A DNA stretch of 64,000 nucleotides from Plumapathes pennacea (lineage: Eukaryota; Cnidaria; Anthozoa; Antipatharia; Myriopathidae): assembly GCA_964036295.1 (NCBI GenBank), contig OZ038473.1:7781501-7845500 (forward strand), given 5' to 3'. Position 1 is the first letter of the stretch. Each line of letters begins with the position of its first letter. Shown one piece after another: positions 1-10,478 of this stretch. A model generated the notes under the pieces. That model did not search any database. It was not told the DNA's origin and saw only the letters and a program-made list of their open reading frames with translations. A program made the position numbers and the translations under genes.

Positions 1-2797
1 ATCGTGAAGCCTTCAGTCATAAAGTTCTGCAGAGACAATCGACACACTCGCGAACATCGAGCGGCTAAACTTTCACAGAGACGCCTTTTAGCAGAAGAAA
101 CTGGATCGAAACTGGGGAAATTTACTGATCACGATATGTCCATGATTTCTTGAAGTTTCAGGCTATTCCCGCTGGGGATGGCTTGGCAATTTGCTGATCT
201 CCGAACATAACTTGATTTCGGGCTCGTAGATTTCCACTTTCATTTGATGTTAATTCCGCTCCTCCACGAATTTCTTACAAGCATTTTCGTCCATTGTTTA
301 GAGTCAATTTCCTGCGTTTGAATTCCCCAGTTTAAACTTTTACGGCTGCTTTGTTTATGTTTTGGGAATCTCTCGCTCTTGGCCACCATTTTTTCTCGAT
401 GCAAAAGTTGAGCTTGCGACTTGTTTGCGCGATTGTCATGGCAACAAAGTGTGCAAAATGAATTAATCTGTGCAATTAACTCTGATTAACTAGTTTTGCA
501 CATCTGATTAACCTTTTTTTGCACACTTGCACACTAAATTTAAATATAACACCCCTGTTCTCAGCCAATCAGAATTGAGTATTTTTGCATCTATATTATT
601 AACCGAGTTACAGCTGCCCGACCGAGGGGAAGATCGAACAAATTGTGACCCTTAACACTGCCCTTTTTAATAGATTTCCGCCCCGTTTGACTCCTTTCCT
701 GAGAGACAAATGCACCACTGTAAACTAAACTAACATTTTTAACTAAGAGAGAAACAAAGTTAGTACAACAACAAGGCTAAAAAACATAGTAATATAAAGT
801 CATTCAACTCATTGAATAGTGACATGTTTCATGCACTGCCCTTCTCAGATGCTACAAGTGGTGAGGAATCCTTACTGTTCAACTCCTTCAAGAGCTCTTT
901 TCCCAGAACTTGATTTACAAACATCTGCAGGAACATCGTGTTCATCTTCAAAAACAATAAACAGTTATTTTATGACTTGTAAAACAGTTAACAAAACAGG
1001 ACTGTGGAATAGATTGAGTTGTCCTGTCCTGATCCTGTCAAAATATTTTAACACGGCAAACAGTTTTAACACGTGTCCTGCACTGGTTGAAAGCTCGATT
1101 AATCTAGTCAAGGATTAACCAAATTATTTTCCTTAATATCTTGGCCAAAACATATTGAAACTTTCAAAATTCATAACATAAAATACTAATAAACGCTTAG
1201 AAATAATAATAAAATCCGGGATTAGCTTAATCGCGCCCATGAATATCAGTTATTCGTCAAGTGTGATTGGCCTGGTAAGTATTTTTAAATACCACCACTT
1301 TTCCATTCACTATAATACATCATGTCTATCTATGATATATCTCTCTCTTTATCTTATTACCCATTTATACCTAAAAAATGAACAATTACAACCAACCGCA
1401 AATAAAATCAGTAATAGGGGAAATTTAATCCCCATACAAAAATGCTACTTTCCTTAGTGAACAATATACAATCAAATATGCAAAATTAACAATTGCAAAT
1501 CTACACTTCTACTAAATGTTTCCACAGGCTTTAGATCTTCCGACAAACTTAAGTCAAGGCCCCATAGAGTACTCGTCTCGTTCATTCAACAACATCAATC
1601 GCGATCAGGCATGAATTACGCACGTTTGATTTTACAACAAATTCAGTTAACTGCTTACAATTCTACCGATTTGAAAACCTTGAAATTAAAAAAGTGTCTG
1701 TCGAACCAACGGCCTAAATAAATCCCAAGTGTTCTGAGCTGAATGAATTGGCCAATAGCGTGTGTCAAACAACGACACTGCAGTGAACTTTATTCAGCAA
1801 ACGAACTTGCCCTCGAGCGGTTGCTCGCTCGCTAAAGCTTTAAAAAAACTGCAGTCTTATCTTTTTCCAGAAGCACCTGCTTTGTAACTCAGAGTATTTT
1901 ATATTCTTTTGAATAAGTTTCTTACACATACAACAGTGTAGAAGGCAAAATGACACTAAAGAAAAATCATTTCATCACACACTGCGACCGACCCATCGTT
2001 GAAAGTTATGTTAATCAAACCTCACCGATTAGTTTTCCTGCCTCCTCGTGTAACGTTTAGGTCGGCTTCCAGCAAACTAAACATCCTCAAATCACCACAG
2101 CGTTTTTGTTCCAGACGGTGATTTTGCAATATAGAGAGTTCTTGTGCATTGTGAAAAATATATTTACAATCTTCACAGTGCGCCATGACCGGCGAGCAAA
2201 CATGTCTGAAAAGCTTGATTCTTGCACCGTTCGTTTTAGTCATAACTGTTTACAGTGATTGTTCGCTTTCCACTTTCTTCCTGGCAAGTGTGCGAATTTT
2301 AACACAGGGGTGAAACAACTCTCCATAGATCTGCAGCACTTGTTGTCAATGACGGCTGAGGTCGCAAGCGAATATTTTTCGAATGTTTTCCTTCTTTGTA
2401 ACGGTCATTTTCCCAGATTGTAAGCTTTTCCCGATCATCATAACTTAACAGTAAGTATTCGGAACGTTTACACTTCCCATTGCACTTCTGGGCCTTCTAT
2501 GACAAACGTTTAGCAACTTTTCGAGTAATCATTTGCGATCCACATGTGCAAACTGATTTTGCAGTAAGTTATGGACCGGTAAAATTGACCAATCGGAACG
2601 TGCGTAAAATCAAATTGCGATCCGTACAGGAAAGTATGGACCGGTAAATTAACCAATGTAGCGTGCGTAGTATCAGTGCGATATAATAACAGCGCTTTAT
2701 TGCCTTTCGTTGACGGAAAGAGTGGACTGTACATTATTTGGCGTACCTTGTTCATTTTATCATTCAGCATTAGTTCTACAAGAAATAAATGACTTAC
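1..2797. other. Left flank, no confident gene
   Basis: I see no recognisable protein domain, RNA gene or complete repeat here. An open frame on the minus strand at 2022-2243 encodes 73 residues with a Cys-x2-Cys and a later His that faintly recall a zinc finger, but nothing else supports it. A possible short 5' exon with an ATG and a GTAAGA donor can be read on the minus strand near 275-315. The last exons of the BPI/LBP-like gene would be expected here or further left; I could not find them. Confidence 0.4.
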
Positions 2798-2840
2798 ATT
2801 TATATCTCCAATTTGAGAGTAAGCTGGCTGAAGGTTCAAC
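2798..2840 (-). CDS. BPI/LBP-like gene, exon I (43 bp)
   Basis: Short exon with a pyrimidine-rich acceptor ending in CTCACAG and a GTAAGT donor. The preceding exon H leaves two bases (AA); one base here completes a Lys codon, and 14 codons follow, LNLQPAYSQIGDIN, ending in phase 0. This matches the stretch of the C-terminal barrel just before the conserved VELL-type helix of BPI/LBP proteins. The next exon should start in phase 0 on the minus strand but was not located. The intron upstream, to exon H, is 12.65 kb of transposon DNA. Confidence 0.7.
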
Positions 2841-2910
2841 CTGTGAGAGAAATTTATCACATGGATAAGTATCACAATTTATAAATAGAGATAGGACAAT
2901 TAACAATTAT

Positions 2911-3007
2911 CCTACTCGGGCTTGCCGAATATGGTTTGATAAATAACCAACGAGGCGCCGCGCCGAGTTGGTTATTTATCAATCCATATTCGGCAAGCCC
3001 AAGTAGT
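2911..3007. repeat. Short perfect-looking hairpin
   Basis: Two inverted arms of about 38-40 bp (2914-2951 and 2967-3007) around a GC-rich loop (GGCGCCGCGCC). It lies in the intron, its near edge 70 bp upstream of the acceptor of exon I. It resembles a foldback MITE; no target duplication was identified. Confidence 0.8.
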
Positions 3008-3067
3008 ATGAATGTTTTATTAAAAACTGGACCACAAAATACCCTCAAAAATGATTTTATTTGAGGC

Positions 3068-3091
3068 AAAAAAAAAAAAAAAAAAAAAAAA
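3068..3091 (+). repeat. Poly(A) tract
   Basis: An uninterrupted run of about 24 A. A similar run occurs near 4516-4541. Either could be the tail of a lost retroposon, but no adjacent SINE or LINE body is recognisable. Confidence 0.8.
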
Positions 3092-3729
3092 GACCGGAAG
3101 ACGACTCAACTTCCGCTCCAAAACTGAACTTTGATCACATGATTACCGCAACTATGACAACGTCTTTCCGAACGGGCTGATAGCTGAATGAATGAAAATC
3201 GAGTGAAGAACACATTATCATGAAATTACACCGCACAAACACTTTCAGAAGGAGTTTACAAAAATATCCTGTACCAAAATTATTGAAAACTTGGAAGTCT
3301 GTACAGTTGTAAACATCGCATTACGGAGGGAATCGCTTTCTTTGCTCGCCATGTGCGACGTTTGTGACGCTGCTTGAAACTGACAACTGGCTGTGCTGAA
3401 CGAGAACTGAAGCTGGAGATGCTTGAACATCAGCAAGGAATATTGAAGAAGAAAATTTTATTTGCTTCTGTGTGGGAAGAATCGGTGGTGATGGAAAGCT
3501 GTTTACATTGCGGAGGCGAACCGAAGTAAGCGATCGATCAATGGCTGCTCGTATCGACACTTCAGGCATGCACTTTTCATCTTTGCCCATACTTTAATTA
3601 GTGTTGTAAATTTGTCTGACCCGGGATTTGCAAGCCACTCTTAAAAGGTTGTGAAATCTGAAAAAACTATCTCAACATTACTTCGTCGCTCACGCGTTCA
3701 TTGACCATATTTGTCCTTCCACTGGATAT

Positions 3730-4110
3730 ATAAACAATAAACTACCTTTGGCGAGGAAATATGCACGGATAATTGTCCGAGGATATTATCTGTTCCGAGA
3801 AGCGAACAGTTGCCCAAGAGCGAAGCTCGAGGGCAACTGTGAGCTTCGAGGAACAGATAATGTCCAAGGACAATTATCCGTGCATATTTCCGACGCCAAA
3901 AGTAGTTTATTGTCTTTATTATCCTTCAAATATTTCCTCTTGCAGCGCAAATAATGGCGCGGGGACTGTGAAGCTTTTTTTCGACCAATAAATTGATGTC
4001 CTCCTCGGTAGTCATCTCGTAATGGGTTTTTGTGATTAATATATAAAATTGTATTCGGATATTGTCAATAAACAGCGTTTGTTCGCCAGGCGGGGGTTAT
4101 TCACGTCACG
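3730..4110 (+). mobile_element. Hairpin MITE, copy 1
   Basis: The first about 195 bp form a long inverted repeat: the left arm from TAAACAATAAACTAC is matched by GTAGTTTATTGTCTTTA at about 3905-3919. It is followed by a conserved tail including ATTGATGTCCTCCTCGGTAG and TTCGCCAGGCGGGGGTTATT. A second copy in the same orientation lies at 57917-58305. Open frames seen across it are products of the palindrome. Confidence 0.8.
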
Positions 4111-5389
4111 ATTCCACCAATCACGCGCGGGAGGAAATATTTGATGGGTCATAAGAGCTGATAACCCATGTCCAAGGAACCAATCAAAAGCCTTGAAATC
4201 CAATATCCGTGGTCCAGTTTTTAATAATCGCAGATACCCCCCTCGCCCTGGCATAGATTGGCCTATTACTTAGGTAGCTTTAAAAGTGCAGCCTTTTTTT
4301 TACTAAAGTTTAGACGCAAACCTTGCATTCAAAGAAGGAGAAAAGTATATTTTTGTAATGAAAAATAATCTGACGCCATTTTTTTGCAATCTGCCTGGTC
4401 GGCCGTAGTACAAAAAGAATGAACGCAAACAAAACAAATTAAATCATTAATAAGTTAGAAAAAATTCAATTAAGAATTTATTTAGGTATTTCATACATTC
4501 AGTTTTTTAAAACTGAAAAAAAAAAAAAAAAAAAAAAAAAATTAACCCAAAACCGGTTGTTCTCAATTTGCTTCGTTAATAAGAACTGAGTGTGTTCCTG
4601 GGGACGAGTTGGCTCAGATGTAGCTAGATTTTACCAGCAAGTGGCTCATGTTCATTTGTGATGCAGTCGGAAGTTCGGGCCGTGCGTGGCATTTCTATTC
4701 AGTAAGTTAGAAAAAGTTCCCAAGGCCAAAGCTAATATTTTGTACTGCCGGTTGTCAGCTTTAATAGCGCTAATTGCTGAATTTTCCTGTCGATCTCTAA
4801 TGAAAACATGTCATCGGTTGTACGCAATTGTTTGTTATTCACTAGGAATTCAGTGGCAGCATCCCAGTTTGTTGCTACTTTTCTAACAACAAAGCTATTT
4901 GTTATTCATTTTTCTAGTCTCCAGTTTTTCCATCACTTCGCGCTTCGTCAAGAATTATAACAAATCAGTTGCGTAAGCATGAATTCACTAAATGTGATGC
5001 GTAAATTACAAAGTATCCTGACTGAGCAAAACATATTTTGTCATAACCACAACAACGGCGACAACGTGGTTTTGTGTGTTTTGTTTTCCGCTCGTTTCAG
5101 TTAGTTACAGTTACAGTTTTATATATCACAGTTACCTTCTGTGGTTCCTTATTAATGTTTGTAAGTACTCGGTCGATTCTGTCTTTTCATTAGTGTTCTT
5201 TTACTTAATTTTTTTTAATCGATATTAACCTGGTTACTGACACGGCTTCGAGCGAAGCTGGATCTATTAGACACTTCAGCTTTGCTAGTTTCAAGTACGT
5301 CGATACTCAACGCCAACAGTCATCTGAGAGGCCGTCACATTCGTTGTTTTTTTCCTCAGGTAGGATTTCGAATGGTCTGATAGCTCGTA
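4111..5389. other. Intronic DNA with Helitron end remnant
   Basis: No gene recognised. At about 4205-4245 a sequence close to the complement of the Helitron-A family 3' end (ATAATCGCAGATACCCCC) marks a degenerate minus-strand copy. A poly(A) run lies at 4516-4541. The stretch at about 4600-4680 has a weak tRNA-like A-box but no convincing B-box. Confidence 0.4.
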
Positions 5390-5767
5390 TTAAGGTGGCT
5401 CAAAATGGTTTTTGGCAGTTATGGACTAGGGTAATACTATCAGTTTAGTTTGATCGGTGTTAACTTCATCATAGAGACCTTTGAGTTTATGGCATTGGAC
5501 TCTTATGTAGACTGTTTTCCCACAAATTTGACTTCCGGTTAGTAACCATGGAAACACAGTCGTCACCTTTTGTTAGTACCATAAACGGGAAAAAAGTGAA
5601 ATTTCTCAATATTCCTTCGGTAATTTTTTTTTTGAAATTTTGTACAATTGTTTTGTAACCAAATAACTACGAAATATATATATTAGAAAAAAATTGTCAA
5701 CAAACTTTGGAGAAAATCTCATTTTGGCAATTTTTTCTGTTATTCAGTTTTGTGTTGACAGAATTTT
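5390..5767 (+). repeat. 'TTAAGGTGGCTC' repeat, copy 1 (truncated)
   Basis: Starts with TTAAGGTGGCTCAAAAT and runs to GTTGACAGAATTTTT, where Helitron A begins. A homologous copy lies inverted at 63415-63752, with the same opening, TGGCATT and CCTTCGGT motifs and GTTGACAGAA end. The coding status is unknown. The second copy shows the original sequence continuing past the point where Helitron A interrupts this one. Confidence 0.65.
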
Positions 5768-5852
5768 TCCCGAACGAGGGGAGGGAAATAATCACGACGC
5801 TAATGCATTAATTTGAAGACTCCAAGCGTGTCGCCATCTCGAAATTTAATGT

Positions 5853-5853
<1 letters not shown>

Positions 5854-5907
<54 letters not shown>

Positions 5908-5918
5908 TGTGTGTGTAT
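5854..5918 (+). repeat. (GT)n microsatellite
   Basis: About 32 GT units with one AT interruption, inside the 5' leader of Helitron A. Other copies of this 5' leader have a short GTCTGTCAGTCTGTC run here instead, so the array probably expanded in this copy. Confidence 0.9.
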
Positions 5919-6081
5919 GATGCGACCTTTTTAGGCCAGGTGCTTAAGGCAATGTCCTAATAAGGCAATTACGTAATCATTGTCGATTATCGATTAGTGT
6001 CTCCGCCAGTGTTTTTAAGAAAGAAAAGATTTAAGAAAGATTTGAACGAAGCAACAATTGTACGTAACTGCGTTCACGAAA

Positions 6082-7146
6082 ATGAATTTGAAAACTAGAA
6101 AACTTATAACAGAACGGTCTTGCGAAGCTCGTCTTCAAAAGAGAAGGGAACAGGCACGGGCAAGGCGAAATCGTGAAACGATCGAACAGCGCCAAATACG
6201 TCTAGAGAAAGGACGACAATCACGTGCCGACGAAAAGACTCCACAAAGAGAACAGCGCTTGAAAGCAAAACGGGAGCTTCAGAAGTACAAGCGGGTCGAA
6301 GAAAAGACTCCACAAAGAGAACAGCGCTTGAAATCAAAACGGGAGCTTCAGAAGTACAAGCGGGCCGAAGAAAAGACTCCACAAAGATAACAACGCTTGA
6401 AAGCAAAACGGGAGCTTCAGAAGCAAAAGCGGGTCGAAGAAGACTCCACAAAGAGAACAACGCTTGAAAGCAAATCGGGAACTTCAGAAGCAAAGGCGGG
6501 CCAAGCAGAGAACTCCGCAAAGAGAATCCAATCGCCAGCGAGTAGCTTCTCGACGTGCCAATGAATCGTCTGAACAGAATACCCGCAGGCTTCAAGCTCA
6601 AAATGGAGCCAACACTCGACGCCGACACCAACGTGCTGCAGTTGTCGAAGAACGTCGCAGACAGAAACAACAATATTTGCATAACCGTGGGTGGGCAAAT
6701 CCAGAAACTCCACCATTTCACGAACAAGAGTGGGTACAGGAGGAACTCACTGCCTTTCACCGCTTTGAGGAAAATCTCCGACACTTACGCTGCAAGTTAT
6801 GCAAAGAAACATGGCCGATCGCCAACCAAAGTATGTCCGAGCAGAACTACGCCTGCACCAGGTGCAAGCGCGACAAAAAGGCTTCGTGTCGATTGTTCTC
6901 GGCTGACAACGACATGGATCCTGGAACAGTGCCTGCAGAACTACAGGACCTCACCGAAGTAGAGGAAATGTTGATCGCCAGAGCTTTCCCCATCATGTGT
7001 GTTTACCGGAGACACGGCGGCCAGCGTGTCATGGTCATGTCCTCAACTTGCCACAGGATGTTCAGGGATTTCTCAGTACTCTTCCAGCCAATGTAAGTGA
7101 TCTGCCCGTTCTTATCATCAGGAAGCAAGGGGCAGGTAAGAATTAA
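6082..7146 (+). pseudogene. Helitron protein N-terminus (DUF6570-like), decayed
   Basis: The likely start is the ATG at 6082. The first part is very basic and contains about five copies of a 23-residue repeat (69-bp period; core [17 protein letters not shown]). The second part has two Cys-x2-Cys pairs (CKLC, CTRC) followed by MDPGTVP and [12 protein letters not shown] motifs and then [12 protein letters not shown] and [13 protein letters not shown] know this order from the conserved N-terminal region of animal Helitron/Pif1-type polyproteins. It is broken by a TAA at 6388-6390, a 2-bp loss near 6440 and a frameshift near 7040. The Rep and helicase domains that should follow are absent. Related pieces occur at 12986-13183 and 47006-47591. 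Confidence 0.8.
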
Positions 7147-7378
7147 AAACTATTCTGCATGGCTTTTATGGTTGTGTTTACATTTTTGACCTCTGTGTAT
7201 TGATGGCCAAATTTGAACAATTATGCAATAATTGCAATACGGCCATTCGTTGTCATTGTGTATTTTCAACGAATAACAGCTGAACAAAGAATGCATGGTA
7301 AAATTTTGTTTTATCTGAATTCCTGTCGTACAATCTCTTTATCACACATTCTTCAACTAAATATTGCTATCACCTACA

Positions 7379-7516
7379 GTGTGCTGTGAAGCACTTTACA
7401 ATGTACTCAAGAGTTTAGGACCTATTCGTGTTAACATTCCAGGACAACAAGTATTTATTTACAGTGCGCCAGTTCCTTTGCAGCATCTTTTCAAGATTTA
7501 TGTCAATTGTGGATGA
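7379..7516 (+). other. Unrecognised short open stretch in Helitron A
   Basis: After an acceptor-like TCACCTACAG a 45-residue open frame (start CCEALYNVLKSLG, end IYVNCG then TGA) runs inside Helitron A, between its DUF6570 piece and the T3 insertion. Helitrons often capture host exons, and this could be one, but I do not recognise the protein and there is no donor. Confidence 0.25.
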
Positions 7517-7762
7517 ATAGCACAGGTTAGCTATGAAAGTGCATTGTAATGTGTACATCATTGTGAATTATCTCATCATCCTCTTGAAAATTTGGTGGCT
7601 TTCTGATTTTTGTAGGATCAAACAGAGAGGTTCCTTGGCTAAACTTACACTTCAGTCCAAGTGGAAGTTCAATTTCTGTGTTGTTTATAGGTAAGTACTG
7701 TACAATAAATTGCAACAATATGTAGTGAAGACAAAAACCTGAATATGTGTTTTCATCTCCAA

Positions 7763-9272
7763 CTAGACTGGCCTTGCCAGTGAGCTCGCGGCGTGAGTTG
7801 GGTCGAGACCAGAATATAAAATGGAAAGTAGGGGACAAGAGCGGAACTCCCAAGAGAGACTTCCAATTTCTCACCATAAAAATATCACACAGTATAGAGA
7901 ACTTGGCTTTTGACACCTTGCTCTTTTGACACCTTGATTAAACTAAAAATTATTATTACAACACTCATACACTTGCTTCTTAAAGGCTGAGCGACCCTGC
8001 ATCTTGAGAATGCGTGACATATCTTTTTATGCACAATCGATTATCACAGTTTGACCCTGACTCTTATTTCTAATCAGAGGCCACGATTAATCCAGCCTTC
8101 GCTTCACTACTTATGTGTTTTCTTTTATTAACTCAATACGTTTCTTCTATCAGGCTTTCGAGTATTCGTGCTCTGTAACAAATATAAAATTGAAAGCGAG
8201 GAATGTCACGCGAGAGATGTTTACAATATCATTGCGGTTTTGTTCACAGTGTGTTCAGTCCATTTGTGACTGCAAACTCAATCCTCAGAATTATTTCGGT
8301 GTATTTTTCATTTCTGGTATTCAATGACCATTGCGAAACAAAGGCTACATGATCGAATGAAAGAAACACTTCAACAGGCAATGTACGATACGCAGAAGAA
8401 TTTTATGAGGCAACAGATGTCATGTACAGAGTAAAGCATAAAGCGTCATTGTTTTACGGCTAAAGCTTACCGTAGCTTTGGTTTCTGTTTTCGCCCTGTT
8501 ATCTTCCCAAAAGTATTTCGTGTTTCCACAGAAAGTTTCGTCGGGACTAAATACTTATCGGCGACAGAGATATTTGCAATACCCCAGCAGTATCCATCAA
8601 ACATTTGTTTACGGCTATTCTCAAAGCTTCAGCGGTGAACGCGAGCCAAAATCTTTTCCTAAAATCCAGTTTATCCGTGCATATTCCACAGAGCCAAATG
8701 GCGTTGAGTTTGAATGGGATGCAGTTAACTTTTTCGCTTCACTATTTATGTGTTTTCTTTTATTAACTCAATACGTTTTTTCTATCAGGCTTTCGAGTAT
8801 TCGTGCTCTGTAACAAATATAAAATTGAAAGCGAGGAATGTCACACGAGAGATGTTTACAATATCATTGCGGTTTTGTTCACAAAAGTATTTCGTGTCGC
8901 CACAGAAAGTTTCGTCTGGACTAAATATTTATCAGCGACATCGGTATCCATCAAATATTTGTTTACGGCTATTCTTAAAGCTTCCGCGGTGAACGCGAGC
9001 CAAAATCGTTCCCGAAAATCCAGTTTATCCGTGCATATTCCACAGAGCCAAATGGTGTTGAGTTTGGATGGGATGCAGTTAACTTTTACACACATGTAAC
9101 AAGCAATTCACTGGCCACATCTCGAGTTGTTTAGCGAAGTCAATTACGTCATCGCCCAGCACGTGATAATATGAACCAATCACTGTGTGCTGATTCTCGA
9201 CCCACAAAAAGGAAAAAAGATAAATAAAAATTTGCGTTTTTAAGCTCGCTTGGGCCCCAGGCCCTCGCGAGC
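7763..9272 (-). mobile_element. T-family element T3 (non-autonomous)
   Basis: Minus-strand copy about 1.5 kb long. The 5' end (at 9272) begins TTGCTCGCG and folds into a GCTCGC...GCGAGC stem-loop. The 3' end (at 7763) is CCGCGAGC, then the hairpin ACTGGC/GCCAGT, then CTAG and TT. It carries the shared 5' promoter-like module (ATTGGTT, CACGTG, TGACGT) near 9140-9190 but no long reading frame. It is inserted in Helitron A. Confidence 0.75.
8099..9089 (-). repeat. Internal tandem duplication in T3
   Basis: Two blocks are repeated in order: 8099-8247 matches 8733-8881, and about 8508-8730 matches 8882-9089. The short frames seen here are this duplication read in several frames and are not genes. 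The second unit lacks part of the spacer, so the copy is a duplication with a deletion. Confidence 0.8.
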
Positions 9273-10228
9273 AAAAAGATCATGGTAAAGGAAATGTTCA
9301 AGTGAAGAAATCAGGCTGAGAAGTCAACTCCTGTGCAGTTAAAGGATCCTCGTATACCAAGTCACTGACATCATGAAAGTGTAAGATTGTCAGGAGCCAA
9401 AATGAACTCGATGGTGATGTCTCTAACAAGAATGCCAAAGGAAAATGTGCTCAATGACACTGGCTTGTATACTCTGTCAAGTAACTCCAAGAGAAATTAT
9501 ATCTGGGTTTTTTCTTAAAATTTAGAATGGATATTGTATTGTGCTCAAGTGGACGACATGCTCAGAACCAAGTATTTTTTCTGTGTTCCCTTCTGACACA
9601 AGGTTTTGTTAGTTACTTATTTGTTAGAGGTTGTTTGCTTTTTATGAAGGAAAACTTCAGTTCAGTTAATATGTAATATAAGTGGCAATAACATGTGAGT
9701 AAGACCAGCACCAAGGTAGATAGTAACCAATATTGTAACAACAAGTTTAGACCCTTTCACACCCAAGAGTGATCAAATTCAATTTTCTCCTTCAGTTGGA
9801 AATGTACTGTATTGTACAGTAAAGAGAATACAGCTTTATATACTGTGTTGGTTAGATGAATGCTGACTGAACTGTCACTTCTCACTACATATTTTATATA
9901 ATATTAATATAATTTCTTTTGAAATTAAAGCTGAAAGATTCTGCATTTTACTTGGGAGTGAAAGGATTGTTTACCTGTATTAAGTTCATGATAGTTGTTA
10001 TACCCTTATCCTCCAAGGGATTGTGTAGCAAAAATGTTAAAAAGAATTTTTAACATGCTTGCCCCATCAACTACAAAAAGTTGGTGACATAAAATAGACA
10101 CAAACTTCCATGTTTTTTTGCGTCGAAACTTTAGTAAGAGGCAGAGCAAAAGGCTGCTGTTGTTGAGCTACCAAAACAATATATGCCAGGCCAGAGTGAG
10201 GGGATATCTGCGATTATCGTATTTCTAG

Positions 10229-10478
10229 TTTTAAAACATACATAGACATTTATCGTGTACATTTAAGACCATATACCAAAAATAGTGGCAATTCACCGAC
10301 TCAAATTGGAAATATGCGCAAAAAACTCGACGTAAAACGGCAAAACGTTCGGGTGTACATGATCAGCATCTGCGCATGTGCAAGAAAATTTGTACAACAT
10401 ATGCGGGCGCATAATACGAAAACAACACCAGTTCAGACGATGTTTGGTAAAGTTTGGAGTTGTTTTATCGCATCTGTG
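10229..10478. other. Spacer between Helitron A and the Mutator-like gene
   Basis: Sequence from the Helitron 3' end to the stop codon of the Mutator-like gene. It probably includes that element's 3' terminal region, but I could not define a terminal inverted repeat or a target duplication. Confidence 0.3.

Larger units (their letters stand above)
5768..10228 (+). mobile_element. Helitron A (interrupted, non-autonomous)
   Basis: The 5' end begins TCCCGAACGAGG and the 3' end is TGCGATTATCGTATTTCTAG, followed by T. This fits the TC...CTAG ends and A/T insertion of canonical Helitrons. The same 5' end occurs at 23775 and, on the minus strand, at 47873; the same 3' end at 15460, 30631, 31248, 35974 and 46385. 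It encodes a decayed N-terminal piece of a Helitron protein (6082-7146) but no Rep or helicase domain. A T-family element (7763-9272) is inserted in it. Without that insert it would be about 2.95 kb. Confidence 0.7.

Noticed and set aside
2776..2797. A GTAAGT...TTGTAG stretch of 22 nt right after exon I that looks like a tiny intron
   Set aside because: Too short for metazoan splicing, and removing it creates a stop at once. It is more likely the normal start of a larger intron; reading through it gives a plausible-looking but unsupported extension.
4598..4690. Possible tRNA-derived SINE (GTTGGCTCAGATG)
   Set aside because: Only an A-box-like word; no convincing B-box, acceptor stem or 3' tail.
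6104..6784. 226-residue minus-strand ORF opposite the Helitron gene
   Set aside because: Antisense shadow of the low-complexity basic repeat region.
8115..9099. Many similar short ORFs (also at 28613, 41362, 42070, 60740 and 61240)
   Set aside because: They repeat because they lie in T-family copies, not because they are conserved proteins; frames and strands differ between copies.
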